Of a stretch of 64,000 nt of DNA, positions 52,452 through 61,833 are shown piece by piece; within the stretch, counting starts at the first letter, position 1, and every line of letters begins with the position of its first letter. This DNA comes from Streptomyces sp. B3I8 (GTDB lineage Bacteria; Actinomycetota; Actinomycetes; Streptomycetales; Streptomycetaceae). The translations under genes were made by a program, and so were the position numbers. The stretch covers positions 3,361,501-3,425,500 of the forward strand of contig NZ_JAUSYN010000002.1 of the NCBI RefSeq assembly GCF_030816915.1, in the 5' to 3' direction. The notes under the pieces are model-generated. The model saw only the letters and a list, made by a program, of their open reading frames with translations. It had not been told where the DNA came from and did not search any database.

Positions 52452-52640
52452 GTGGCCGCTGTGGCGGTGCAGGGTAAGAAGATCGCGCTGTACGCACTCG
52501 TCGTCTTCGCGCTCTACGTGATCATCACCGACCCGGCGAAGGCCGCGGACTACGTCCAGATCGGATTCGAAGGCATTTCGAACGCCGCCCAGTCGGTCGG
52601 CGACTTCATGACCTGGCTCGCCAACGGCGCCAAGAACTGA
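52452..52640 (+). CDS. Small single-helix membrane protein
   Basis: 62 aa from the GTG at 52452, which has GGGAGA upstream (GTG at 52461 is an alternative). VQGKKIALYALVVFALYVII forms one membrane helix, followed by an amphipathic end (ADYVQIGFEGISNAAQSVGD). Conserved-looking small Streptomyces protein between the tRNA and the sigma gene. Function unknown. Confidence 0.7.
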   Translation: MAAVAVQGKKIALYALVVFALYVIITDPAKAADYVQIGFEGISNAAQSVGDFMTWLANGAKN

Positions 52641-52828
52641 CGCGCGCGCGGCCGGTCACAGCGGCCCGACGTCAACTCGCGAAAATGTACGGCAGTTCAC
52701 GGTCGCGGACCGTTCTTCTCTCTCAACACGGCGTTATGCGGTGCTTGCACACGGTGCACATGTCTTGTGATGCTATGACCGCTTTTGAGGGATGAATCGA
52801 CGATGCGTTGACGAGTGAAGAGGTGGCG

Positions 52829-53815
52829 TTGACCGTGTCGGCCAGTACCGCGCCGCCCCAGGACGAGCTTCCGGCCCCCGCCCCCACGTCCGCTCCCGCC
52901 CCCACGTCCGCCGCCACCTCCGCGTCCGCTCCGGCTTCCGCGTCCGTTCCCGCCTCCGCCCCGGCCACCGCGTCCGTCCCGTCTGCCGCCGTGCCCGCAT
53001 CCGCCCCGGCCGGCTCCGTGCCCGGCCCCGCTCCGCAGGACGCGCCGAAGCGCCGTGGTGCCGACACCCGGGCGCTGACCCAGGTGCTCTTCACCCAGCT
53101 CCAGGTTCTGGAGCCGGGCTCCCCCGAACACGACCGCGTGCGCGGGGCGCTCATCGAGGCGAACCTCCCGCTCGTGCGCTACGCGGCCGCCCGCTTCCGC
53201 TCCCGCAACGAGCCGATGGAGGACGTCGTCCAGGTCGGCACCATCGGGCTGATCAACGCGATCGACCGGTTCGACCCCGACCGGGGCGTGCAGTTCCCGA
53301 CCTTCGCGATGCCGACCGTCGTCGGCGAGATCAAGCGCTACTTCCGGGACAACGTCCGCACCGTGCACGTCCCGCGCCGGCTGCACGAGTTGTGGGTGCA
53401 GGTGAACAGCGCGACCGAGGACCTCACCACCGCCTTCGGGCGCTCGCCGACCACCGCCGAGATCGCCGAGCGGCTGCGGATCGGCGAGGAGGAGGTGCTC
53501 TCCTGCATCGAGGCCGGCCGCTCGTACCACGCGACCTCACTGGAGGCCGCCCAGGAGGGCGACGGGCTGCCCGGCCTGCTCGACCGGCTCGGCTACGAGG
53601 ACCCCGCCCTCGACGGCGTCGAACACCGCGACCTCGTACGGCATCTGCTCGTCCAGCTCCCCGAGCGAGAGCAGCGGATCCTGCTGCTCCGCTACTACAG
53701 CAACCTCACGCAATCGCAAATCAGTGCGGAGCTGGGGGTCTCCCAGATGCACGTCTCCCGGCTGCTCGCCCGCAGCTTCGCGCGGCTCCGTTCCGCAAAT
53801 CGCATCGAGGCGTGA
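52829..53815 (+). CDS. sigF: RNA polymerase sigma factor of the SigB/SigF family (SigF position)
   Basis: About 328 aa. The first 70 residues are Ala/Pro/Ser repeats ([20 protein letters not shown]). Sigma region 2: [39 protein letters not shown], then [20 protein letters not shown]; region 3 [19 protein letters not shown]; region 4 [39 protein letters not shown]. These are SigB-type features. Position directly before a second such gene matches the sporulation sigma factor SigF pair of S. coelicolor. Start unclear: TTG 52829 best fits GAAGAGG; TTG 52808 or GTG 52835 are alternatives. Confidence 0.85.
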   Translation: MTVSASTAPPQDELPAPAPTSAPAPTSAATSASAPASASVPASAPATASVPSAAVPASAPAGSVPGPAPQDAPKRRGADTRALTQVLFTQLQVLEPGSPEHDRVRGALIEANLPLVRYAAARFRSRNEPMEDVVQVGTIGLINAIDRFDPDRGVQFPTFAMPTVVGEIKRYFRDNVRTVHVPRRLHELWVQVNSATEDLTTAFGRSPTTAEIAERLRIGEEEVLSCIEAGRSYHATSLEAAQEGDGLPGLLDRLGYEDPALDGVEHRDLVRHLLVQLPEREQRILLLRYYSNLTQSQISAELGVSQMHVSRLLARSFARLRSANRIEA

Positions 53816-54110
53816 GCCGGACTTCCGCCCCCCGCCAGGGGTGACGCACAGGCGTCCGACGGATCACCTGGGGGAGGGAATCGGGGGCAGGGCGATTTTG
53901 CGCCCCACCGCGGCCGAAAACCCGTCAGACCCTTCTCTTCCAGCGCGAATTGCCGTCCCACATATCGACATGTCTCTACAGAGCGTTGCCGACATGTGAC
54001 ATTCTTCCGGCAGCGCGTTTGCCGCAGCGTTCCAGCCGGTATTCAGGTGGAGGCTGCGTTCCTCCGACGGGAGCGTCCGCCGCGACCGTCCGCGACCCAA
54101 AGGGGGTGGC

Positions 54111-55013
54111 ATGTCCGCAGACCAGGGCAGCTCGAAGGTGCTCACGCTCACGAAGAGCGAGACGACGCCCGACGTGCTCCAGGACCCTCAGGACCTTCCC
54201 GCCGCCGAGGCCCTGGTGGCCCCGGAGGCTCCGGCCTTTCCGTCCTCGGCAGCCATCGACACCCGCACCCTGTCCCGCTCCCTCTTCCTGCGGCTCGCCG
54301 CACTCGACGAGAACAGCCCCGAGCGTGCGTACGTCCGGGACACCCTCATCGAGCTCAACCTGCCCCTCGTCCGCTACGCGGCGGCCCGCTTCCGCAGCCG
54401 CAACGAGCCGATGGAGGACATCGTCCAGGTCGGCACGATCGGGCTGATCAAGGCGATCGACCGCTTCGACCCCGACCGGGGCGTGGAGTTCCCGACCTTC
54501 GCGATGCCGACGGTCGTGGGCGAGATCAAGCGGTTCTTCCGCGACACGTCGTGGTCGGTACGGGTGCCGCGCCGGCTCCAGGAGCTGCGGCTGGCCCTGA
54601 CGAAGGCCAGCGACGAGCTGTCGCAGAAGCTGGACCGGTCGCCGACGGTGGCCGAGCTGGCGGTGGTGCTCGGGGTCTCCGAGGAGGACGTCGTCGACGG
54701 CCTCGCGGTGGGCAACGCCTACACCGCGTCCTCGCTGGACTCCCCGGCCCCGGAGGACGACGGCGGGGAGGGCTCCCTGGCGGACAGGCTCGGGTACGAG
54801 GACACGGCGCTGGAGGGCGTGGAGTACCGGGAGTCGCTGAAGCCGCTGCTGGCGAAGCTGCCGCCGAGGGAGCGGCAGATCATCATGCTGCGCTTCTTCG
54901 CGAACATGACGCAGTCGCAGATCGGCGACGAGGTCGGCATCTCCCAGATGCACGTCTCGCGGCTGCTGACGCGCACGCTTGCGCAGCTTCGGGAGGGGCT
55001 CATCTCCGACTGA
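54111..55013 (+). CDS. sigN: RNA polymerase sigma factor of the SigB/SigF family (SigN position)
   Basis: 300 aa. Same family as the gene before it, with near-identical region 2 ([40 protein letters not shown]) and region 4 ([40 protein letters not shown]), but a shorter, less repetitive start. The two clearly arose by tandem duplication. Likely a developmental or stress sigma factor released from an anti-sigma factor. ATG at 54111 with GGGGGTGG upstream; 295 bp separate it from the first gene, long enough for its own promoter. Confidence 0.85.
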   Translation: MSADQGSSKVLTLTKSETTPDVLQDPQDLPAAEALVAPEAPAFPSSAAIDTRTLSRSLFLRLAALDENSPERAYVRDTLIELNLPLVRYAAARFRSRNEPMEDIVQVGTIGLIKAIDRFDPDRGVEFPTFAMPTVVGEIKRFFRDTSWSVRVPRRLQELRLALTKASDELSQKLDRSPTVAELAVVLGVSEEDVVDGLAVGNAYTASSLDSPAPEDDGGEGSLADRLGYEDTALEGVEYRESLKPLLAKLPPRERQIIMLRFFANMTQSQIGDEVGISQMHVSRLLTRTLAQLREGLISD

Positions 55014-55093
55014 CGGACCGGCTCACCGGCCGACCGACGGATCGGCGGACCGGTCGAGCCGTTCACCGGGACAGGCGAGCGGTTCACCGGGAC

Positions 55094-55138
55094 AACGGGG
55101 CGGGGCGGGGCGGATCACCGCCCCGCCCCGCCCCGTTT
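55094..55138. terminator. Two-way terminator between sigN and the next leftward gene
   Basis: Perfect 20-bp stem AACGGGGCGGGGCGGGGCGG and its complement, loop ATCA, followed by TTTCG. Confidence 0.88.
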
Positions 55139-55162
55139 CGCTGTGCGTTCCGCTCGGCCGTC

Positions 55163-55357
55163 CTACTTGAGGGCGAGCCACGCGACGGCGGCCACGACCG
55201 CCACCGCGACGACGATGCCGATGATCAGACCGACGCGGGGGCCCGCGGCCGCGGGCTCCTCGCGGCGTGCCTGCGGGGCCTCGTCGACGAAGGCACGGAA
55301 CATCTGGGTGCTGCCGGCGGGGTCGTGGTTGCCCTGCGGGCCCTGGGTGTTAGCCAT
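55163..55357 (-). CDS. Small tail-anchored membrane protein
   Basis: 64 aa from the ATG at 55357 (MANTQGPQGNHDPAG). Cytosolic acidic and basic stretch (FRAFVDEAPQARREEPAA) and a C-terminal membrane helix (VGLIIGIVVAVAVVAAVAWL) ending in Leu-Lys. No family recognised. Single gene. Confidence 0.7.
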   Translation of the reverse strand: MANTQGPQGNHDPAGSTQMFRAFVDEAPQARREEPAAAGPRVGLIIGIVVAVAVVAAVAWLALK

Positions 55358-55556
55358 GGGCCGAGACACTAGCGAATAGCCGACACCAGCCCAAGTACGG
55401 GGTCCGAAGCCCTCGTTGCCTCCCTGCCGGAGGCGTTCCCCACTCCTGGGGACGTCCACCGGCCCCGGGGGACCGGTACACCCCCTCTCCACCTGCGTCT
55501 TTACCTTCACAAGACCTGTCTTTGCCGATTTTTGGCCAGCTCCACCCCTCTATTGT

Positions 55557-55597
55557 TTGCCTGTAGCAACCAACATCCGTATGGTTGCCTGGAGCAA
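55557..55597. promoter_or_regulatory. Two TTGC-N5-GCAA palindromes before the MarR gene
   Basis: TTGCCTGTAGCAA (55557-55569) and TTGCCTGGAGCAA (55585-55597), 28 bp apart, the second 18 bp before the MarR start. Spacing and symmetry fit dimer operators for an autoregulated MarR protein. Confidence 0.7.
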
Positions 55598-55615
55598 CGA
55601 TTCAGGAGGTGTGGC

Positions 55616-56137
55616 ATGGCGACAGGGCAGGCGCAGTTCGAGGAGCTGGCGCGCCAGCTCAGCGCCGTGGCAGCCGTCAAGCGGGACATGGCACGGGTCA
55701 TGCCCCCGGACTGCCCCTCCGGATCCGCCGCCGTACTCCTCCTCCTCGACCGGCACGGCGCCATGCGCATGAGCAGGCTCGCCGAGCTGCTCGCCGTGGA
55801 CATGTCGGTCACCAGCCGCCATGTCGCCCACGTCGCGGACCGCGGCTGGATCGAACGCTCCCCGGACCCGGCGGACAGACGTTCCCGGATCCTCCACCTC
55901 ACTCAGCCCGGCCGGGACCGCCTCGAGGATCTCTCCCGACGGACCACCGAGCTGCTGGCCGACCGGCTCAGCGACTGGAGCGACGACGAGGTCGTCCAGC
56001 TCATCCGGCTCATGACGCGACTGCGGGCCAGCTTCGGGGACTGCCGCTCGACGGCGTCCGCCCGACTGCCCCACCCCGCGCCGGGTACGGCACCACAGAC
56101 CACCGGTACGGCACAGACCACCCGTACACCCGCATAG
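55616..56137 (+). CDS. MarR-family regulator of the downstream multidrug pump
   Basis: 173 aa. Winged-helix MarR fold: FEELARQLSAVAAVKRDMAR at the start, RMSRLAELLAVDMSVTSRHV (recognition helix) near residue 52, WIERSPDPADRRSRILHLTQ (wing, with the conserved Asp-Arg-Arg) near 78. ATG at 55616 with AGGAGG. It precedes the pump by 21 bp, so one operon; the palindromes upstream suggest it represses its own operon until a drug ligand binds. Confidence 0.9.
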   Translation: MATGQAQFEELARQLSAVAAVKRDMARVMPPDCPSGSAAVLLLLDRHGAMRMSRLAELLAVDMSVTSRHVAHVADRGWIERSPDPADRRSRILHLTQPGRDRLEDLSRRTTELLADRLSDWSDDEVVQLIRLMTRLRASFGDCRSTASARLPHPAPGTAPQTTGTAQTTRTPA

Positions 56138-56158
56138 AACTGCAGGAGAAGGAAGCCC

Positions 56159-58747
56159 ATGGCAACGACCACACCAGCCGGTGTGCGGGCTCACGCCAAG
56201 CACGGGGGAGGCACCCCGGACGGCGTCCAGATGACACACCGGCAGATCATGGAGGCGCTCTCCGGGCTGCTGCTCGGCATGTTCGTGGCGATCCTGTCGT
56301 CCACGATCGTGACCAACGCGCTCCCCGAGATCGTCGGCGACCTGGGCGGTGGTCAGTCGGCCTACACCTGGGTCGTCACCGCCTCCCTGCTGGCCATGAC
56401 CGCGACCACCCCCCTGTGGGGCAAGCTCGCCGACCTGTACAGCAAGAAGGCGCTCGTCCAGATAGCGCTCGTCATCTACGTCCTCGCGTCGGCCGCCGCC
56501 GGTCTGTCGCAGAACCCCGGCATGCTGATCGTCTGCCGTGTGGTGCAGGGCATAGGCGTCGGCGGTCTGTCCGCCCTCGCCCAGATCGTCATGGCCGCGA
56601 TGATCTCGCCCCGTGAGCGCGGCCGCTACTCCGGCTACCTCGGCGCGACCTTCGCCGTCGCGACCGTCGGCGGCCCGCTGCTCGGCGGTGTCATCACCGA
56701 CACCTCCTGGCTCGGCTGGCGCTGGTGCTTCTACGTCGGTGTGCCGTTCGCGGTCGTCGCGCTGATCGTGCTGCAGAAGACCCTGCACCTGCCGACCCTG
56801 AAGCGGGACGTCAAGGTCGACTGGGCCGGCGCGACCTTCGTCGCCGCCGCCGTCTCGCTGCTGCTGGTCTGGGTCACCTTCGCCGGTGACAAGTACGACT
56901 GGGTGTCGTGGCAGACGTACGTGATGGTCGGCGGGTCGATCGTCCTCGGTCTGCTGTTCGTGCTGATCGAGTCGAAGGCGCGCGAGCCGATCATTCCGCT
57001 GCGGCTGTTCCGCAACCGCACCATCACGCTGGCGTCCCTGGCCTCGCTGTTCGTGGGCGTCGCGATGTTCACCGGCACCGTCTTCTTCAGCCAGTACTTC
57101 CAGCTCGCCCGGGACAAGTCCCCGACCATGTCGGGTGTCATGACGATCCCGATGATCGGCGGCCTGTTCATCTCCTCCACCGTCTCCGGGCAGTTCATCA
57201 CCCGCACCGGTCGCTGGAAGGGGTGGCTGGTCAGCGGTGGCGTGCTGGTGACCGCGGGCCTCGGCCTGCTGGGCACCATCCGGTACGACACCGCGTACTG
57301 GAAGATGTCGATCTTCATGGCCATGCTGGGCCTGGGCATCGGCATGATGATGCAGAACCTGGTGCTGTGCACGCAGAACCAGGTCGACCCGCGCGACCTC
57401 GGCTCGGCCAGCTCCACGGTCACCTTCTTCCGCTCTCTCGGCGGCGCCGTCGGCGTCTCCGCGCTCGGCGCGGTGATGGCCCACCGGATCACCGACTACG
57501 TCATGGACGGCCTGGCCGGCCTCGACCCGAAGTACGCGGCCGCCGCGTCGGGTTCCGGTTCCGGTGCCATCCCCGACATGGACAAGCTGCCGGCCCCGCT
57601 GCGCACCGTCATGGAGAGCGCCTACGGCCACGGCATCGCCGACATCTTCCTGATCGCCGGGGCCGTCGCCGCCCTCGCCTTCCTGATCACGCTGTTCATC
57701 AAGGAGGTCCCGCTGCGGACCAAGGGCGGGCTGGCCCAGGCCGCCGACGGCGAGAACCCGCCGGTCGACCCCGCCGCGGCCCCGGTCGTCGCGGAGGCCC
57801 AGGAGGGCGCCGCCACCCCGAGCGCGGCCGAGTCCGTTCCCGCCGGTGAGACCGACGCCGACGGCGGACAGCGGGTGCCCAGCTGGGCCGCCGCCCCCGC
57901 CCCGGCCGGCCCCGAGGGCACCCAGCGGCTCGCCGCCGTCGCCACCGCCGCCTCCCCGCAGGAGCCGGCCGCGGGTCCCGTCTCCGGCGGGATCCCGGTG
58001 CGCGGCCACGTCCGCGGCACCGAGAACGCGCCCGTCCCGCAGGCCGCCGTCACGCTGATCTCGCTCGGCGGTCGCCAGCTCGGCCGCTCGGTCGCGGGGG
58101 CCGACGGCGCCTACGCCGTGGACGCGCCCGGCGCCGGGTCGTACGTGCTGATCGCCGCCGCCGACGGGTTCCAGCCGCAGGCGTCCACCGTCGTGGTGGG
58201 CGGCGAGCCGGTGGCGTACGACATCCTGCTCAGCGGCACCAGCGGGCTGAGCGGCGTGGTCCGCACGGCCGACGGCGCACTGCCGGTCAAGGACGCGATG
58301 GTCATCGTGACCGATGTGCGCGGCGACCTGCTGGCCACCGGGTCCACCGGTGAGCAGGGCGACTTCGCCTTCACCGAGCTGGTGCCGGGCGCGGTGACCG
58401 TCGCGGTCAACGCCGCCGGGTTCCGGCCGCGGGCGCTGCCCGTCGAGGTCGGCGGCACCGGGGTCACCCGGATCGAGGTCGAGCTGGAGGCCGGTGCGCA
58501 GCTCCGGGGCGTCGTACGGGCACCGCACGGGCCGCTCGCGGACGCCCGCGTGACGCTGGTGGACGCCGCCGGCAACGTGGTCGGCACGGCCACCACCGGG
58601 GTGGACGGGGCGTACGCCTTCGCCGACCTGGACGGCGGCGAGTACACCGTCATCGCGACGGGTTACCCGCCGGTGGCCACCTCGCTGACGGTCGCCGGTC
58701 CGGAGGTCGACGGCCACGACATCGAACTGGCCCACCCGGGCGAGTAG
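56159..58747 (+). CDS. DHA2-family MFS drug exporter fused to three carboxypeptidase-regulatory-like domains
   Basis: 862 aa. The first 530 residues form a 14-helix EmrB/QacA-type exporter: ALSGLLLGMFVAILSSTIVT, WVVTASLLAMTATTPLWGKL and the motif C-like GATFAVATVGGPLLGGVITD. After an Ala/Pro-rich linker (540-620) come three beta-sandwich repeats, each starting with a form of VRGHVRG...AAVTLIS and ending in a YAVDAPGAGSYVLIAAADGF-like strand; the second and third are LSGVVRTADGALPVKDAMVI and LRGVVRAPHGPLADARVTLV. These belong to the CarboxypepD_reg/Cna-B type. The fusion is far longer than a usual pump (about 500 aa). Confidence 0.9.
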   Translation: MATTTPAGVRAHAKHGGGTPDGVQMTHRQIMEALSGLLLGMFVAILSSTIVTNALPEIVGDLGGGQSAYTWVVTASLLAMTATTPLWGKLADLYSKKALVQIALVIYVLASAAAGLSQNPGMLIVCRVVQGIGVGGLSALAQIVMAAMISPRERGRYSGYLGATFAVATVGGPLLGGVITDTSWLGWRWCFYVGVPFAVVALIVLQKTLHLPTLKRDVKVDWAGATFVAAAVSLLLVWVTFAGDKYDWVSWQTYVMVGGSIVLGLLFVLIESKAREPIIPLRLFRNRTITLASLASLFVGVAMFTGTVFFSQYFQLARDKSPTMSGVMTIPMIGGLFISSTVSGQFITRTGRWKGWLVSGGVLVTAGLGLLGTIRYDTAYWKMSIFMAMLGLGIGMMMQNLVLCTQNQVDPRDLGSASSTVTFFRSLGGAVGVSALGAVMAHRITDYVMDGLAGLDPKYAAAASGSGSGAIPDMDKLPAPLRTVMESAYGHGIADIFLIAGAVAALAFLITLFIKEVPLRTKGGLAQAADGENPPVDPAAAPVVAEAQEGAATPSAAESVPAGETDADGGQRVPSWAAAPAPAGPEGTQRLAAVATAASPQEPAAGPVSGGIPVRGHVRGTENAPVPQAAVTLISLGGRQLGRSVAGADGAYAVDAPGAGSYVLIAAADGFQPQASTVVVGGEPVAYDILLSGTSGLSGVVRTADGALPVKDAMVIVTDVRGDLLATGSTGEQGDFAFTELVPGAVTVAVNAAGFRPRALPVEVGGTGVTRIEVELEAGAQLRGVVRAPHGPLADARVTLVDAAGNVVGTATTGVDGAYAFADLDGGEYTVIATGYPPVATSLTVAGPEVDGHDIELAHPGE

Positions 58748-58760
58748 CCGGTACCCCGGT

Positions 58761-58812
58761 CCGCCGGGGGCGCGCTCCGAACGGCGGTGCGCCCCCGGCG
58801 GGCCGGTTTTTT
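58761..58812 (+). terminator. Terminator of the MarR-pump operon
   Basis: Stem CCGCCGGGGGCGC / GCGCCCCCGGCGG with a 15-nt loop, then GCCGGTTTTTT. Confidence 0.9.
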
Positions 58813-58871
58813 CGGCCGTCAAGGAGACATTCAAGCCTTTGGCCACATTTACCGGCCCACCGCTTCATTCA

Positions 58872-58916
58872 CGCCGTTCGCGCTGTTCGCGCCGTTCGCG
58901 CCGTTCGCGCCGTTCG
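58872..58916. repeat. 9-bp tandem repeat CGCCGTTCG, five units
   Basis: Five head-to-tail units (second unit has T for C) immediately upstream of the YceI-type gene, 33 bp before its start. Position in the leader could affect its expression if copy number varies. Confidence 0.93.
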
Positions 58917-58948
58917 CTTCATTGATTCACCGAGAGGGAGAGCGCCCG

Positions 58949-59770
58949 ATGGGACTGACCGCACGGATCCGTACGCGGGACGGATGGGCCGTGTCGCACG
59001 CGGTCGTCACCGTGACCGACATGACCGGCACGCAGGTGATGCGGGCCGCGGCCGACGCGGAGGGCACCGTCCGGGACGCCACCGCGCTCGCGCCGGGCGC
59101 CTACACCGTCATCGTCACCGCGGTCGGATACGCGCCCACCGCGTCCAGCGCGCTCGTCACCGCGAGCGGGCGGGCCGAACTGGGCAACGTCACACTGACC
59201 CGCCAGGGCGGTACGGAACTGCCGCCGCCGGGCCCCTGGACCATCGACCCCGCGCACTCCTCCGTCGCCGCCGTCGCCCAGCACCTGGGGATCTCCAGCG
59301 TGCGGGGGCGGTTCACGGAGTTCACCGGGCGCATCGAGATCGCGCCCGCCGAGATCGAGAAGTCGCGCGTGGAGGCGGTCATCCGCGCGGCCTCCATCGA
59401 CACGGGCAACGGCATGCGCGACGGGCACCTGCGCTCACCGGACTTCCTGGACGCCGAGACGTACCCGGAGATCACGTACGTCTCGACGGGCCTGACACCT
59501 GCGAGCTCCGACCGGTGGACCGTGCACGGGGAGCTGTCCCTGCACGGCGTCGTCCGCCCGGTCGACCTGGACCTCGCCTACCTCGGCACCGGGGCGGACC
59601 CGTGGGGCGGCACCCGGGCGGCGTTCCGCGCGACGACGGAGCTGCGCCGGGAGGACTTCGCGATGAACTACAACCAGGTCGTCCAGGCGGGCATCGCGGC
59701 GGTCGGGACGACGCTGCGCATCGAGCTCGACGTGCAGGCGGTGCAGGGCGAGGCGCTGCCGGCGGTGTAG
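58949..59770 (+). CDS. YceI-family protein with N-terminal carboxypeptidase-regulatory-like domain
   Basis: 273 aa. Residues 1-85 are a beta-sandwich like those on the upstream pump (RDGWAVSHAVVTVTDMTGTQ; APGAYTVIVTAVGYAPTAS). From residue 95 the YceI lipocalin-like fold follows: WTIDPAHSSVAAVAQHLGIS, VRGRFTEFTGRIEIAP, MRDGHLRSPDFLDAETYPEI and LHGVVRPVDLDLAYLG. YceI proteins bind polyisoprenoids or amphiphiles. No signal peptide. ATG at 58949 with GAGAGGGAG. Sharing this accessory domain with the neighbouring exporter hints at a joint role. Confidence 0.88.
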   Translation: MGLTARIRTRDGWAVSHAVVTVTDMTGTQVMRAAADAEGTVRDATALAPGAYTVIVTAVGYAPTASSALVTASGRAELGNVTLTRQGGTELPPPGPWTIDPAHSSVAAVAQHLGISSVRGRFTEFTGRIEIAPAEIEKSRVEAVIRAASIDTGNGMRDGHLRSPDFLDAETYPEITYVSTGLTPASSDRWTVHGELSLHGVVRPVDLDLAYLGTGADPWGGTRAAFRATTELRREDFAMNYNQVVQAGIAAVGTTLRIELDVQAVQGEALPAV

Positions 59771-59847
59771 TCGGCGCCGGGAACGGGAAGGGCAGGGCGG
59801 CGGGGGCGAGAACCCCCGCGCTCACTCCGCCGCCCGCGCCTTTACTC

Positions 59848-60564
59848 TCACTCCGCCGCCCGCGCCGCCACGATCCGCTGCGCGAGCTCCCGCAGCTTCA
59901 CGTTCTCCTGCTGCGACGCCCGTACCAGGCTGTCGAAGGCCGACGCCGCGTCGATGCCGAGCCGCTCCATCAGGATTCCCGTGGCCTGCCCGATCAGGTC
60001 GCGGGTCCGCATCGCCTCGGTCAGCTGCTCGCGCACCGTCACCGCGTCCAGCGCCATCCCGACGTGCGCGGTGAACAGCCGCGCCATCCGCGTCGCCATC
60101 TCGTCGAACGCCCCCGGCTTGCGCGCGTACGCCGTCAGCACCGTCATCCGCCGCCGCTCCGCCCGCAGCCGCAGCGAGAGCACGGACCGCAGCCCGAGCC
60201 CCGACAGCACGTCCGCGTCGCCGGAGGCCTCCGTGTCCCGGATGACGACGACCGGCTCGGTCCACAGGTCCTGCCAGTACGCGCCGTCCTCGTGCGCCGC
60301 GCTCAGCGCGTCCGCCGTGCGCACCACCTCGTCCGTCCACGCCACGGTCCGGCCCCGCGCCTTCCGTTCGATCACGGAGACACCGGCGTACTCGGCCCCG
60401 GGCAGCAGATGCACCGCGAGCCGCACCGCCGCGTGCAGGGTGCCGTGCGGGCTGGATGTCTCGTGCAACCGCTGCGAGGCGACCGTCATGACCTCGGCGA
60501 GTTCGAACGCCGGGGCAGACACAGGCTCAAAATCAGGCAAATCAGAAAAGTCGGACGCGACCAC
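59848..60564 (-). CDS. GAF-ANTAR RNA-binding antitermination regulator
   Basis: 238 aa from the GTG at 60564 with GAGAGG upstream (GTG 60567 is adjacent). N-terminal GAF domain roughly residues 20-160 (LLPGAEYAGVSVIERKARGR; LGLRSVLSLRLRAERRRMTV) and a C-terminal ANTAR domain of about 55 residues (LIGQATGILMERLGIDAASA; FDSLVRASQQENVKLRELAQ). ANTAR proteins bind paired hairpins in mRNA leaders to block termination. Signal sensed by GAF unknown. Divergent from the STAS gene. Confidence 0.92.
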   Translation of the reverse strand: MVASDFSDLPDFEPVSAPAFELAEVMTVASQRLHETSSPHGTLHAAVRLAVHLLPGAEYAGVSVIERKARGRTVAWTDEVVRTADALSAAHEDGAYWQDLWTEPVVVIRDTEASGDADVLSGLGLRSVLSLRLRAERRRMTVLTAYARKPGAFDEMATRMARLFTAHVGMALDAVTVREQLTEAMRTRDLIGQATGILMERLGIDAASAFDSLVRASQQENVKLRELAQRIVAARAAE

Positions 60565-60804
60565 CACGAACCTCTCGGCATGACACGACCTGGTGGCCGT
60601 GCCCAGGAGAGCTCCGCAGCACATTCCCGACTGCGAGCACAGGACGGACAGCACTTTAACTGCTTCGATGCGCTGTCCGGGACGCGCGGTGCCACTCTGC
60701 GGAAGAGACCTTCCACCATTCGACCGGGCGTGGTGGAATGGGCCAGGCGGGTCAGGAAGCGGCCTGAAACGGAAACCCTGACACCGGTTTGGCAGGTGAG
60801 TACC

Positions 60805-61230
60805 GTGACCGCCTCGTCCAGTTCCCACGATCTGCGCCCCGAAGACCTCCCCGGCTACACTCTGCTCTCCCTCCCCCGCGACCTCGACCTGGGCAACTGC
60901 GCCGCGCTGCTGGACGCGGCGGCCCGGGTGGTGGCGGACCGGGCCGGACTGCTGCACACCCTCGTCCTGGACCTGACCGGCACCGCCTTCATGGACTCCC
61001 GGGGCGTACGGCTCGTCGACGACATACGCGCCCTGCTCGCCCCCGGCGCCGAGCTGCGGCTGGTCGCCGCCCCGGACAGCCTGGTGCTGCGCGTGCTGAC
61101 CCTCACCGGGCTGCGGCGGGACGTCCCCGTCTACGACGACCTCACCGAGGCCGTCACCGGCACCTGCGCCCTGCTGGGGGAACGCGCGCCGGGGCCGGAC
61201 CGCCCGGCGGACCCGGACGCGGCGGCCTAG
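60805..61230 (+). CDS. STAS-domain anti-sigma-factor antagonist
   Basis: 141 aa from the GTG at 60805 (AGGTGAG just upstream; GTG 60796 is an alternative). STAS fold: YTLLSLPRDLDLGNCAALLD near residue 20, VLDLTGTAFMDSRGVRLVDD near 55 with the phosphorylatable Ser in DSRG, LRLVAAPDSLVLRVLTLTGL near 85. Such proteins free sigma factors by binding their anti-sigma factor; the SigB-type genes 6-8 kb to the left are possible, unproven, beneficiaries. Confidence 0.87.
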   Translation: MTASSSSHDLRPEDLPGYTLLSLPRDLDLGNCAALLDAAARVVADRAGLLHTLVLDLTGTAFMDSRGVRLVDDIRALLAPGAELRLVAAPDSLVLRVLTLTGLRRDVPVYDDLTEAVTGTCALLGERAPGPDRPADPDAAA

Positions 61231-61293
61231 GGTCTTTCGTGCCGGACCCCGCGACGCCGGAATGATTCAGACGAGAAGCCCTAGGCTGGGCCC

Positions 61294-61770
61294 ATGGCAC
61301 CCAACATCGCGACGAACACGTCCGTGTCCCTGGAGGAGTTGCTGGACTTCGTCCGCCCTCGGCACCGGGCGATCCTGCTCACCCGGCGGACCGACGGCGG
61401 CCCCCAGAGCTCGCCGCTGACCTGCGGAGTGGACGACTCCGGTCGGCTCGTCATGTCCACCTACCCCGAACGCGCCAAGACACGGAACGCCCGGCGGGAC
61501 GAGCGGGTCAGCGTGCTCGTGCTGAGCGACGAGTGGAACGGACCGTGGGTGCAGATCGACGGCACCGCCGAGGTGATCGACAGCCCCGACTCCGTCGAGC
61601 CGCTCGTGGAGTACTACCGCAACATCGCCGGTGAGCACCCCGACTGGGACGAGTACCGCGAGGCCATGATCAAGCAGGGCAAGTCCCTCATCCGAGTGAC
61701 GCCGGTCCGCTGGGGCCCGGTCGCCACCGGCGGATTCCCGGCCCGGCCGGTGGCGGACGACCAGAACTGA
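61294..61770 (+). CDS. PPOX-class F420-dependent oxidoreductase
   Basis: 158 aa split-barrel flavin/deazaflavin protein: LLDFVRPRHRAILLTRRTDG near residue 14, SSPLTCGVDDSGRLVMSTYP near 37, KTRNARRDERVSVLVLSDEW near 58 and WVQIDGTAEVIDSPDSVEPL near 82, the order seen in actinobacterial F420-dependent PPOX enzymes. Ends with RVTPVRWGPVATGGFPA. Substrate unknown. ATG at 61294. Confidence 0.85.
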   Translation: MAPNIATNTSVSLEELLDFVRPRHRAILLTRRTDGGPQSSPLTCGVDDSGRLVMSTYPERAKTRNARRDERVSVLVLSDEWNGPWVQIDGTAEVIDSPDSVEPLVEYYRNIAGEHPDWDEYREAMIKQGKSLIRVTPVRWGPVATGGFPARPVADDQN

Positions 61771-61833
61771 CGCCGCCCGACGCCCGGCGCCGTCGCCCCC
61801 GCCTCGTCGCTCACCTCGCCGTCGCCCGCGCCC

